From: UBA8653 sp963978155
GTDB taxonomy: Bacteria; Planctomycetota; Phycisphaerae; Phycisphaerales; SM1A02
DNA: 34,817 nucleotides
Assembly: GCA_963978155.1 (NCBI GenBank)
Contig: CAXBRK010000010.1
Coordinates: 1 to 34,817 of the forward strand
Reading direction: 5' to 3'
Shown here: in pieces, positions 8,211-14,882 of the stretch
Layout: every line of letters begins with the position of its first letter
Numbering within the stretch: position 1 is the first letter of the stretch
Translations under genes and position numbers: made by a program
The notes under the pieces: model-generated
What the model saw: only the letters and a program-made list of their open reading frames with translations
Databases searched by the model: none
What the model was told of the DNA's origin: nothing

Positions 8211-8237
8211 AAGAAAAAGCCCCGCCGAAGCGGGGCT
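8211..8237 (-). terminator. Intrinsic terminator of the calcium-repeat secreted protein gene
   Basis: A perfect 8-bp stem, AGCCCCGC (8218-8225) / GCGGGGCT (8230-8237), has a 4-base loop. Read on the minus strand it is followed by a T-rich run (GCTTTTTCTT), the layout of a rho-independent terminator for the gene ending at 8292. On the plus strand there is no T run, so it is less likely to stop the pseudouridine synthase transcript. Confidence 0.9.
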
Positions 8238-8291
8238 GAAAAGGTTGCCAATGGCATGAGCGTGATCGCTCAGGCCGGTGGGGGTTCCTGA

Positions 8292-10655
8292 TCAGGGCGT
8301 GCAATCGCCGAAGGCGGAGAGCACAGCGAGCAGATCGCTGAAGGCCACGATGCCATCGCCATCGATATCAGGAGTGCTGTCGCCCCAGTTGGAGAGCAAC
8401 ACCAAGATGTCGGAGAAGCCGACCACTTGGTCGCCATCCACGTCCTCGGGGCAGTTGCCGGGCCCGCCACCATCGCAGTCAAGGTTGCCAACACCGGGGG
8501 TATCTTGAAGCTCGCCTTGGTCGGATCCGAAGATTCCGATGTTCCATGCCAGCGAGTCTGGGCAACGCCAGATGTGGGCAGGGGCGAAGGTGGTGTCCGG
8601 GCCAACATCCTCGCCACCCAAGCTGGTCGCGTAGGACCACTCGGTGCCGGTGGGAGGGGTGTCGGTGTTTTCCACCGAGCCGACCGCGTCGACCACGCCA
8701 AGCCATGGGGTGGCGTCCAAGGTGCCGTTGTCGTCGGTATCCAGATCCTGATCAAGGCTGCCGGAGAAGTTGGTCACCAGAGCGAGCGTGATGTTGTCGC
8801 TGTTTTCCAGGTTGACGCCGCCTTCGGGAATCAGATCGGCCAGAGCGATCGGTCCCAAGGTGAAGGTGTCAGCACAGATCAGCAAAGCGCCGTCGCTGCC
8901 AACCACCAGACCGCTGAGGTCGATGACCTCTTCGACCACACCAGAACCACCGGCGCCATCACCGATGATGATCAGTGAGATGCCGTCCATGGACTGGCCG
9001 GATGGGCCTCGGACTTCAACGTAGTCGTTGTTGTCGGGGCCTGGTTCATCGCGACGAACTTCGTTGATGTACACGTCAGCGGGCACATCAACTTCACACG
9101 AATCAGGCACGCTGTTGCCATTGTTGTCCTCGAGCGTGCCGTCGATCAGATCGCACTCGTCGGGAACACCATTGGTGTTGCAGTCGCCACTGGTTTGATC
9201 GTCGATGTCGCAGCTGTCGGGGATGCCGTTGCTGTTGCAGTCGGAACTTCCAGTCTCGCAAGCATCACCAACACCGTCGCCATCGCAGTCTTCCTGGCCA
9301 GCGTTCTGGGTGTTGGGGCAGTTGTCGATGTCATCGGGGATGCCATCGCTATCGCTGTCACCGCCAGAGCTGCAGCCACCGAAGAAGCCGCCAGAGGCGT
9401 CCAGTCCGATGGTGGCCAAGCTGCCATCGAGTCCACCGATGTACGCGAAGTCACCTGATCCATCTGGAGAGCGGGCGAAGCCGCGGAAGTCGTCGTTGGA
9501 GGGGGTGAGGTACTCGTAAGCGTCTTGGACAATGCCCGAATCGTCGGCCAAGGAGATCAAGTCGTCGGTGCTGTTGAAGAACAAGCCTCCGGTGCTGGAG
9601 ACCACGACTTCCATGCCGCCAAATGCGCCAGAGGGCGTTCCGCCACCAAAGACCACCACGCCGCAGTTTGCGGAAATGATGGTGCCCGCGTCGAAGACGT
9701 GTCGCACACCGGTTCGGTCACTGACGCTCCAGTTGGAGATGTCAATGTCGGCCCCGGTGGTGTTCAAGATTTCGAGGTATTCCTCGTCGTTGAAGTCACC
9801 GGTTACGCCGTCGCCGTTGCCGTCGTAGTCGGAGGGGTAGTAGAAGTTGAATTCATTCAGGACCACGCCACTGCCGAAGCATTCATCGGGCACGCCGTTG
9901 GCGTCGTTGTCGTTGGAGGTGCCGTCTTGAATGTCGCAATTGTCGAGGATGCCGTTGCCGTTGCAGTCGCTCATGTCGGCTTCGCAAGCATCGCCAACGC
10001 CATTTTGGTCGCAGTCGTTCTGGTCACCGTTTGGTGTGTTGGGACAGTTGTCGCTGCTGTCGGGGACGCCGTCGCTGTCGACATCACCCAAGGTGTAGTC
10101 GGCGAACAAGATGGTGGCGTTCGATCCGGTCACATTGACCGAGACGTCGTCTACCCAAGTGAAGTTGCCGGTTTCGTCGCTGGAATAGAGGCGGCATTCA
10201 ATCATCAAGCCGTCGCGGGTGCCACCGTTGGAGTCAAAGGTCCAGGTGTGGCTCATTTGCTCCCAGCCAATGTCTGTGGTGTACGCGGTGTTGCCACTCG
10301 CCGAACCGGAGTAACTGGTGGGGTCATCGGTGCCGGTGGTGTAGTGGCCCCAAATTCTGACCTGAACGCTGCCTTGATCAAAGGCGAAGAACGAACCGTC
10401 GATCACATCACCGTCGGTCAAACCCTGAACCCAAGCGACGTAGGCCTGAGGTGTGCCGCCCAAAGGGCTCTCCGCGATGTACAGCGCTTGGCTGCCGGTG
10501 TTGACATTGTCAGAGACGTTCTCGGCGCTGCCGATGTTGCCGAAGCTGCCAATGATGGTGGCCACACCATCTTCCCAGCTGTAAGAACCAGATGCGTCGG
10601 CGAGCACCGCCGAAGTCATCAACACAGGTGCCGCAAGGGCCATCACATTTTTCAT
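8292..10655 (-). CDS. Secreted multidomain protein: calcium-loop (TSP3-like) repeats, lamin-tail domains, dockerin-like tail
   Basis: The protein has 787 residues. ATG 10655 is supported by an upstream GGAG (10664-10667) and a directly following signal peptide (MKNVMALAAPVLMTSAVLA). A beta-rich N-terminal domain (about 20-185) is followed by a thrombospondin-type-3-like stretch (DVDSDGVPDSSDNCPNTPNG, then DCNGNGILDNCDI and GVPDEC). Next is a lamin-tail-like domain (VVLNEFNFYYPSDYDGNGDG; DEEYLEILNTTGADIDISNW). A second calcium-loop array (SDSDGIPDDIDNCPNTQNAG) and a second lamin-tail-like domain (VYINEVRRDEPGPDNNDYVE) follow, then a dockerin-like cassette. Very high Asp, Asn and Gly content points to calcium binding and folding outside the cytoplasm. 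Lamin-tail domains in bacterial secreted proteins accompany nucleases, adhesins or matrix proteins; no catalytic domain is visible here, so a surface or matrix role is inferred. Confidence 0.93.
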   Translation of the reverse strand: MKNVMALAAPVLMTSAVLADASGSYSWEDGVATIIGSFGNIGSAENVSDNVNTGSQALYIAESPLGGTPQAYVAWVQGLTDGDVIDGSFFAFDQGSVQVRIWGHYTTGTDDPTSYSGSASGNTAYTTDIGWEQMSHTWTFDSNGGTRDGLMIECRLYSSDETGNFTWVDDVSVNVTGSNATILFADYTLGDVDSDGVPDSSDNCPNTPNGDQNDCDQNGVGDACEADMSDCNGNGILDNCDIQDGTSNDNDANGVPDECFGSGVVLNEFNFYYPSDYDGNGDGVTGDFNDEEYLEILNTTGADIDISNWSVSDRTGVRHVFDAGTIISANCGVVVFGGGTPSGAFGGMEVVVSSTGGLFFNSTDDLISLADDSGIVQDAYEYLTPSNDDFRGFARSPDGSGDFAYIGGLDGSLATIGLDASGGFFGGCSSGGDSDSDGIPDDIDNCPNTQNAGQEDCDGDGVGDACETGSSDCNSNGIPDSCDIDDQTSGDCNTNGVPDECDLIDGTLEDNNGNSVPDSCEVDVPADVYINEVRRDEPGPDNNDYVEVRGPSGQSMDGISLIIIGDGAGGSGVVEEVIDLSGLVVGSDGALLICADTFTLGPIALADLIPEGGVNLENSDNITLALVTNFSGSLDQDLDTDDNGTLDATPWLGVVDAVGSVENTDTPPTGTEWSYATSLGGEDVGPDTTFAPAHIWRCPDSLAWNIGIFGSDQGELQDTPGVGNLDCDGGGPGNCPEDVDGDQVVGFSDILVLLSNWGDSTPDIDGDGIVAFSDLLAVLSAFGDCTP
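8295..8453 (-). other. Dockerin-like C-terminal cassette, copy 2
   Basis: This encodes the last 53 residues of the calcium-repeat protein. It starts CPEDVDGDQ and contains VVGFSDILVLLSNWG and IVAFSDLLAVLSAFG, each after an Asp-rich loop (DVDGD and DIDGDG), and closes with GDC. Order, spacing and bounding cysteines match the cassette at 858-1040, while the linker between the two units is shorter. Confidence 0.85.
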
Positions 10656-10749
10656 TGCAGGGACTCCGTTTAGGGGGTTCACCGAAGTCTAAGTCGAGAT
10701 GGGCTGAATGCCAGCAATCCCCCAGCAATTCACAGTTTCCAAACGAAGA

Positions 10750-10782
10750 CTGGCCCGGGAAAGGCCATTTTTCCCGGACCAG
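10750..10782 (-). terminator. Strong 13-bp hairpin between the OmpA-like and calcium-repeat genes
   Basis: The arms CTGGCCCGGGAAA (10750-10762) and TTTCCCGGACCAG (10770-10782) pair over 13 positions; the single non-Watson-Crick pair is G-U in the minus-strand RNA. The loop has 7 bases. On the minus strand the stem is followed by TCTTCGTTTGG, only moderately T-rich. It may end the OmpA-like transcript or act as a leader structure of the calcium-repeat gene, which starts 95 bases further on. Confidence 0.55.
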
Positions 10783-10811
10783 CTCGATTTCGGTCAGATG
10801 TACTGTCTTCA

Positions 10812-10843
10812 CCTCCCAGAAGGCTCTTGGGCCTCTGGGGAGG
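10812..10843 (-). terminator. Hairpin just past the OmpA-like stop codon
   Basis: CCTCCCAGA (10812-10820) pairs with TCTGGGGAGG (10834-10843) with one bulged G, extended by GGC/GCC. It lies 7 bases beyond the OmpA-like stop, in the position of a terminator, but no T run follows on the minus strand. It forms a tandem with the hairpin at 10750-10782. Confidence 0.4.
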
Positions 10844-10849
10844 GTTGGA

Positions 10850-11701
10850 TCATTTGGGGGCTTCGTATTCTTCGACCTCGATCGGGGTGGTGATCTCGGT
10901 GGCCGGGGCCGCAGCGTCGGTGGCGGCCGGGAGTTCTGCCAGCATCGTGCTGCTGGTGAACACAATTTCTACCCGACGGTTTTGAGCCGCCCCTTTCTTG
11001 GTGTTGGCGACCACGGGTCGGTACTCGCCGTAGCCCGCCACCTTGATGCGGGCTGGGCTCACGCCAGCACCCACCAAAGCGGTTCGAACCGAGATGGCAC
11101 GGTGCACGGCGAGGTACGTGTTGTTCTTGTGCTTCGCTCGAGTGGCGGGGTTGGACACCTTGACGTTGTCGGTGTGGCCGATGACTTCGCATTCAAAGCC
11201 CGAGGCGGAGGCGGCGTTCATGATGTCAGCCAAAGCACTGATGGCTTCGGTGGTTCCGCCCTTCAGCACATCTGAGCCGGAGGAGAAGGTGAAGTCGCTG
11301 TTGAAGCGAACAGTTCCAGATTCCTTCTCGAAGGTCAGAAGGTCAGAGAACGATGCCGCAAGTTGGGCAAGATCGGCGGCCATATCGGTTGGCAGCGGTC
11401 CGGCCTCAAGTTTGATCAATCGCTCCCGCATGGCCTGGAGGCTGTCGCGTGAAGAACCAAGTTGCTCACTGATGCCACCAAACTCGTTCTGGAGCGAGGC
11501 GTAGCGAGCTTCGGCTTCCGACACACGGGCTTCGGCGTCATCGATGCGGGCCAAAGCTTCATCACGCTCGGCTTCCACCACAGCTTGGTTTTCTTCCAAC
11601 GTGTTGTTGGCCATCAACAGGCTGTCGTATTGGCTCTGGGGAACACAACCAAGAGCAAAAAGGGTGGTGGGCGCAAGAACAAGCAGGCGAATCGAGGGCA
11701 T
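10850..11701 (-). CDS. OmpA-family peptidoglycan-binding lipoprotein
   Basis: The protein has 283 residues, with a lipobox (LFALGC, Cys19), an Ala/Glu-rich coiled-coil region at about residues 32-98, and a C-terminal OmpA-like domain at about 125-250. In this domain GHTDN (175-179), LAVHRAISV (197-205), YGEYRPV (224-230) and NRRVEI (241-246) are the residues that grip peptidoglycan diaminopimelate. A Thr/Ala/Pro-rich tail follows. It should tether the envelope membrane to peptidoglycan, in the manner of Pal or other OmpA lipoproteins, which fits a planctomycete with a Gram-negative-type envelope. An SD-like GGAG sits 8 bases before the ATG. It is divergent from the Minf_1886 gene with 107 bases between starts. 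No tol genes are nearby, so I do not call it pal. Confidence 0.93.
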   Translation of the reverse strand: MPSIRLLVLAPTTLFALGCVPQSQYDSLLMANNTLEENQAVVEAERDEALARIDDAEARVSEAEARYASLQNEFGGISEQLGSSRDSLQAMRERLIKLEAGPLPTDMAADLAQLAASFSDLLTFEKESGTVRFNSDFTFSSGSDVLKGGTTEAISALADIMNAASASGFECEVIGHTDNVKVSNPATRAKHKNNTYLAVHRAISVRTALVGAGVSPARIKVAGYGEYRPVVANTKKGAAQNRRVEIVFTSSTMLAELPAATDAAAPATEITTPIEVEEYEAPK

Positions 11702-11808
11702 ACGTCAATCTCCGTAGTTGGGAGAAGTGTACCCACCGCAAGAACTTCCGCGTCGGGGGGTGGACAAGTCGGGGATGAACTTGGCGTTGTTCTCGGTATG
11801 ATTCAGTT

Positions 11809-12153
11809 GTGAGCGAAGCAAACACCCTTCTCGAAGAATTGCCGTACCCGCCCGCGGCGTATGAGTTCGTCCGACAGGGGCTGGACCATGCGTCCACCCA
11901 CCGGCACGGGCAAACCGAGGGGCTTCGCCATGTCTCGGGAGATGAATTGTGCCGAGGCTTGGTCGATCTCGCTCAGACCCGCTGGGGAGGCTTGGCGTGG
12001 TTGGTGCTCTCGAACTGGCACATTGAGCGGACCGATGATTTTGGCCGCATGGTCTACGCCATGGTGGCCCGGGGTGAACTCTCCACCACCGACGATGATC
12101 ACCCCGATCATTTCCGCTCGGTGGTTGATCTTCGTGAGGCCCTCGACGCATGA
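11809..12153 (+). CDS. Minf_1886 family protein
   Basis: The protein has 114 residues. It matches the conserved Minf_1886 family pattern (a small protein characteristic of Verrucomicrobia and Planctomycetes): PPAAYEFVRQGLDHA, RHVSGDELCRGLVDLA, VLSNWHIERTDDFGRMVYAM, and a closing FRSVVDLREAL. No catalytic residues are known for the family and its function is unestablished. The start is GTG 11809; a TATGAT box at 11797-11802 lies only 6 bases upstream, so the transcript could be leaderless or the box fortuitous. Its stop overlaps the ATG of the AI-2E family permease gene (ATGA), so the two are likely translationally coupled. The pairing is the only hint of function visible here. Confidence 0.92.
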   Translation: MSEANTLLEELPYPPAAYEFVRQGLDHASTHRHGQTEGLRHVSGDELCRGLVDLAQTRWGGLAWLVLSNWHIERTDDFGRMVYAMVARGELSTTDDDHPDHFRSVVDLREALDA

Positions 12154-13421
12154 CGTCATTTGATCGAAAGCACCTTTGGGAAATCCAGGCCATCCGCGAT
12201 GTTCTGCTGATTGCAGGCGGACTGTCCTTGTTGTGGCTGGGCTATGCCCTGTCGTCCATCACCATTCCTTTGCTGATGGCGTTGCTCTTGGCGTATTTGG
12301 TGGAACCTCTGGTGGAAGGTCTGGGCCAGCGTGGGGTTTCGCGTTCTCGAGCTGCCGCATGGTTCGTTGGCTTGTTTGGCGTCTTGGTGGTGGGATTGCT
12401 GGCCTTGGTGCTTCCACTGATTGTGGGCCAGACCTTGCGGTTGGTGGATGACGTGGAATCTGGCGACATGCAGCGCCGGGTGTTGCGGGTGGAGTCGATC
12501 CTGCCGGAACAGGCCGCGGCGCCTTTGCAAAGACTGGCCATGTTGTTGCCTGGTGAAGCAACGCTCGACGCGGAAAGCGATCTGGTTGCAGCTGAGGGCG
12601 AAATCCAAACCACAGATGCAGACGCCGACTCGTTGGAGATGCAGATTCAACGCATTGTGCAGCAAGAACTGGCCAGTCAATCTGATGATGCGGTCCTCCA
12701 ACAGGAGGGCTTGCGTGCGGCCGGTGCAGCCCTGACCAGTGCCTGGAGTGTGTTGGTCGCCATCGTGGATGCTGGGTTCTTGTTGTTCCTGATCCCGTTC
12801 TACTTTTACTTCTTGGTGCTGTGGTATCCCGAAGTGGTTCGTTTTGGGGCCCAACTGGTCCCGCGCGACAACCGAGAAGCCATCTTCTCTCTCTTGCAAG
12901 AGATGGATGATGTGGTGAGTGGCTTTGTGCGGGGGCGGCTCTTGGTGAGCTTCATCATGGGCTTGATGTTCAGCGTGGGCTGGTGGCTGCTTGATGTGCC
13001 ATACGCCTTTGTCTTGGGCATGACCACCGGGGCCCTGTCGACCGTCCCTTTTGTTGGGGGACTTGGGGCACCCATTGCGATTGGCTTGGCGGTGTTGGCT
13101 CGGTTGGAACTCCCCGAAGTTGAACGGGCCGCATGGTGGATGCCAGTGGTGTTGCCTGCGGCGGTGTTCGCCTTGGTGTCGGCCATTGAAGGCTGGGTGC
13201 TGTTGCCTCTGATCGCTGGTCGGGCCACGCGATTGGATCCGGTCACCATTGTGGTGGCGGTTCTCGCGGGTGGCGCGTTGCTCGGGGTCTACGGAATGCT
13301 GCTTGCGATTCCGCTGGCCGCTTGCTTGAAGATTTTGGTGATTCGGGTCGTGTTGCCCCGGCTCCGCGCTTGGACCCGGGGCGATGTCGCGGATCCTTTG
13401 CCCATCGATGATGGGCAGTAA
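12150..13421 (+). CDS. AI-2E family permease (PerM/YhhT type)
   Basis: The protein has 423 residues. The topology is typical of the family: paired N-terminal helices (VLLIAGGLSLLWLGYALSSI and ITIPLLMALLLAYLVEPLVE), a third helix (AAAWFVGLFGVLVVGLLALVL), then a soluble acidic loop (about 105-190). A cluster of helices follows (SVLVAIVDAGFLLFLIPFYF; LVSFIMGLMFSVGWWLLDVP; VFALVSAIEGWVLLPLIAGR), with family-typical GALSTVPFVGGLGAPIAIGL near residue 292. Members are proposed exporters or Na+/H+ antiporters; the AI-2 link is historical and substrates are mostly unknown. The ATG overlaps the Minf_1886 stop. The soluble loop, rich in Asp and Glu, is longer than in E. coli homologues. It converges on ffh with 6 bases between stops. 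Confidence 0.92.
   Translation: MTSFDRKHLWEIQAIRDVLLIAGGLSLLWLGYALSSITIPLLMALLLAYLVEPLVEGLGQRGVSRSRAAAWFVGLFGVLVVGLLALVLPLIVGQTLRLVDDVESGDMQRRVLRVESILPEQAAAPLQRLAMLLPGEATLDAESDLVAAEGEIQTTDADADSLEMQIQRIVQQELASQSDDAVLQQEGLRAAGAALTSAWSVLVAIVDAGFLLFLIPFYFYFLVLWYPEVVRFGAQLVPRDNREAIFSLLQEMDDVVSGFVRGRLLVSFIMGLMFSVGWWLLDVPYAFVLGMTTGALSTVPFVGGLGAPIAIGLAVLARLELPEVERAAWWMPVVLPAAVFALVSAIEGWVLLPLIAGRATRLDPVTIVVAVLAGGALLGVYGMLLAIPLAACLKILVIRVVLPRLRAWTRGDVADPLPIDDGQ
13399..13417. terminator. Hairpin at the AI-2E permease / ffh convergent junction
   Basis: TGCCCATC (13399-13406) and GATGGGCA (13410-13417) form a perfect 8-bp stem with a 3-base loop inside the last codons of the permease gene, and 11 bases past the ffh stop. 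No T run follows on either strand, so it may weaken or end both transcripts without being a classical terminator. Confidence 0.4.
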
Positions 13422-13427
13422 CCCCAA

Positions 13428-14882
13428 CTAACGACGCTTCTTGCCCTTGCCCCGTTTGGCTCCGGCCCGGCGGGATTTGATTTGCGTGTTGCCTTTGCCC
13501 ACGCCGGGGAGGCCAGGAATGGCGGGCTGTTCTCGCGGGGTGCCGTCTGGTCCAAGCATGGACTTGGCCATTTGGCTCATGCCGTCAAATTGCTTCATCA
13601 AACGCGAGACCTCGTCGCGGGCGGTCCCACTGCCGGCGGCGATTCGTTTGGCCCGTGACCGTTCGATGCGGTCGGGTTCGGCCCGCTCGGTTTTGGTCAT
13701 GGAGCCAATGATGGCCTCCACGCGGTCGAATTGTTTTTCATCGATGGGCATGTCCTTCAGCGCGGCCCCCATGCCGGGGAGCATGCCGAGGAGTTGCTTG
13801 ATGGGGCCCATGCGACGAATGGCTTTGATCTGCGACAAGAAGTCGTCCATGGTCATGCGGCCTTCGGCCAGCTTGACCGCCATTTTTTGGGCCTCTGCCT
13901 CGTCAACTTCGTCGCGAGCTTTCTCCACCAAAGAAACCACGTCGCCCATGCCCAAAATTCGACCGGCCACCCGTTCGGCGTGGAAGTCTTCGAGTTGGTC
14001 GCTGTGTTCTCCAACCCCCAAATGAACGATGGGGGCGCCCGTGACGCGCCGGACCGAAAGTGCCGCCCCACCTCGAGCATCCGAATCGAACTTGGACAGA
14101 ATCACACCGTCCACTTCCAACCGCTGGTGGAATGCTCGCGCACTGTCCACCGCGTCTTGGCCACTCATGGCGTCAACAACCAGCAGAATGCGATGTGGAC
14201 GTACCGCCGTGCGAATGGCTTCCAGTTCGCCCATCAACTCGTCATCGACGTGCAGTCGACCGGCGGTGTCAAGGAGAACAACATCGTGCCCTTCGTCTCG
14301 GGCTCGGTTGATGGCATTTCGGCAAACCGTGACGGCTTCGCCGACGGCCCGTCCGAACTCGGCGCAGCGTTCCGGTTCCCCGTGGAAGGCCACTTGGCCC
14401 GACCCACGCCCGGTGGATTCCACCCCTTTCACCACGGTTTGAAGTTGTTCAACCGCGGCGGGCCGTTGCAAATCGGCGGCCGCCACCAAGACTTTCCGGC
14501 CTTCGTTCTTCCACCGTGCGGCCAGCTTGCCACACGTGGTGGTTTTTCCCGAGCCCTGCAAACCGCACAACATCACGATGGTGGGTCCGGGCTCCACCCA
14601 CATGGGGGGCGAAGCATCAGGCCCCATCAGTTCCACGAGTTTGTCGTGGACCACGCCGATCATTTCTTCGCCCGGCTTCAGACTTTTGGTGACTTCTCGG
14701 CCGAGGGCTTCGGTGACGACCTCTTCGCAGAACGAGTCCACCACCTCGTGGTGCACATCGGCTTCCAGAAGCGCGGTCCGCACCCCGTCCATGGCTTCGC
14801 GAACGTTGGATTCGCTGATTCGACCTCGGCCGGACAGATTCCGCAGGCTTTTGCCGACGCGGTCGGTGAGCATCTCAAACAT
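13428..14882 (-). CDS. ffh: Signal recognition particle GTPase Ffh
   Basis: Ffh binds signal sequences of nascent membrane proteins together with 4.5S RNA and delivers them to FtsY. The protein has 484 residues with the complete N-G-M order. The N domain occupies 1-90, the G domain about 98-300 with GLQGSGKTTTC (107-117) and DTAGRLHVDDE (205-215), and the M domain about 325-460 contains the Met-rich LGMLPGMGAALKDM and the RNA-binding SRAKRIAAGSGT. The G4 motif reads SKFDSDARGG, where most bacteria have TKLDGDARGG or similar. The tail is highly basic (RRAGAKRGKGKKRR). The ATG overlaps the topA stop as TGATG, so it is probably translated by coupling to topA. No SRP RNA gene was recognised nearby. 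Confidence 0.97.
   Translation of the reverse strand: MFEMLTDRVGKSLRNLSGRGRISESNVREAMDGVRTALLEADVHHEVVDSFCEEVVTEALGREVTKSLKPGEEMIGVVHDKLVELMGPDASPPMWVEPGPTIVMLCGLQGSGKTTTCGKLAARWKNEGRKVLVAAADLQRPAAVEQLQTVVKGVESTGRGSGQVAFHGEPERCAEFGRAVGEAVTVCRNAINRARDEGHDVVLLDTAGRLHVDDELMGELEAIRTAVRPHRILLVVDAMSGQDAVDSARAFHQRLEVDGVILSKFDSDARGGAALSVRRVTGAPIVHLGVGEHSDQLEDFHAERVAGRILGMGDVVSLVEKARDEVDEAEAQKMAVKLAEGRMTMDDFLSQIKAIRRMGPIKQLLGMLPGMGAALKDMPIDEKQFDRVEAIIGSMTKTERAEPDRIERSRAKRIAAGSGTARDEVSRLMKQFDGMSQMAKSMLGPDGTPREQPAIPGLPGVGKGNTQIKSRRAGAKRGKGKKRR

Noticed and set aside
9060..10090. Short repeated DNA strings resembling a CRISPR or tandem array
   Set aside because: The repeats are irregular and in-frame, encoding Asp/Asn/Gly calcium loops; there are no constant repeats with unique spacers.
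9525..10673. 382-codon plus-strand frame, Val/Ala-rich
   Set aside because: It is the reverse of the Asp/Asn/Gly repeat coding sequence and reflects that codon bias, not a protein.
12156..13427. 423-codon minus-strand open frame opposite the AI-2E permease gene
   Set aside because: It mirrors the permease gene almost exactly and is Gln/His/Arg-rich with no domain or ribosome site; it is an antisense shadow.
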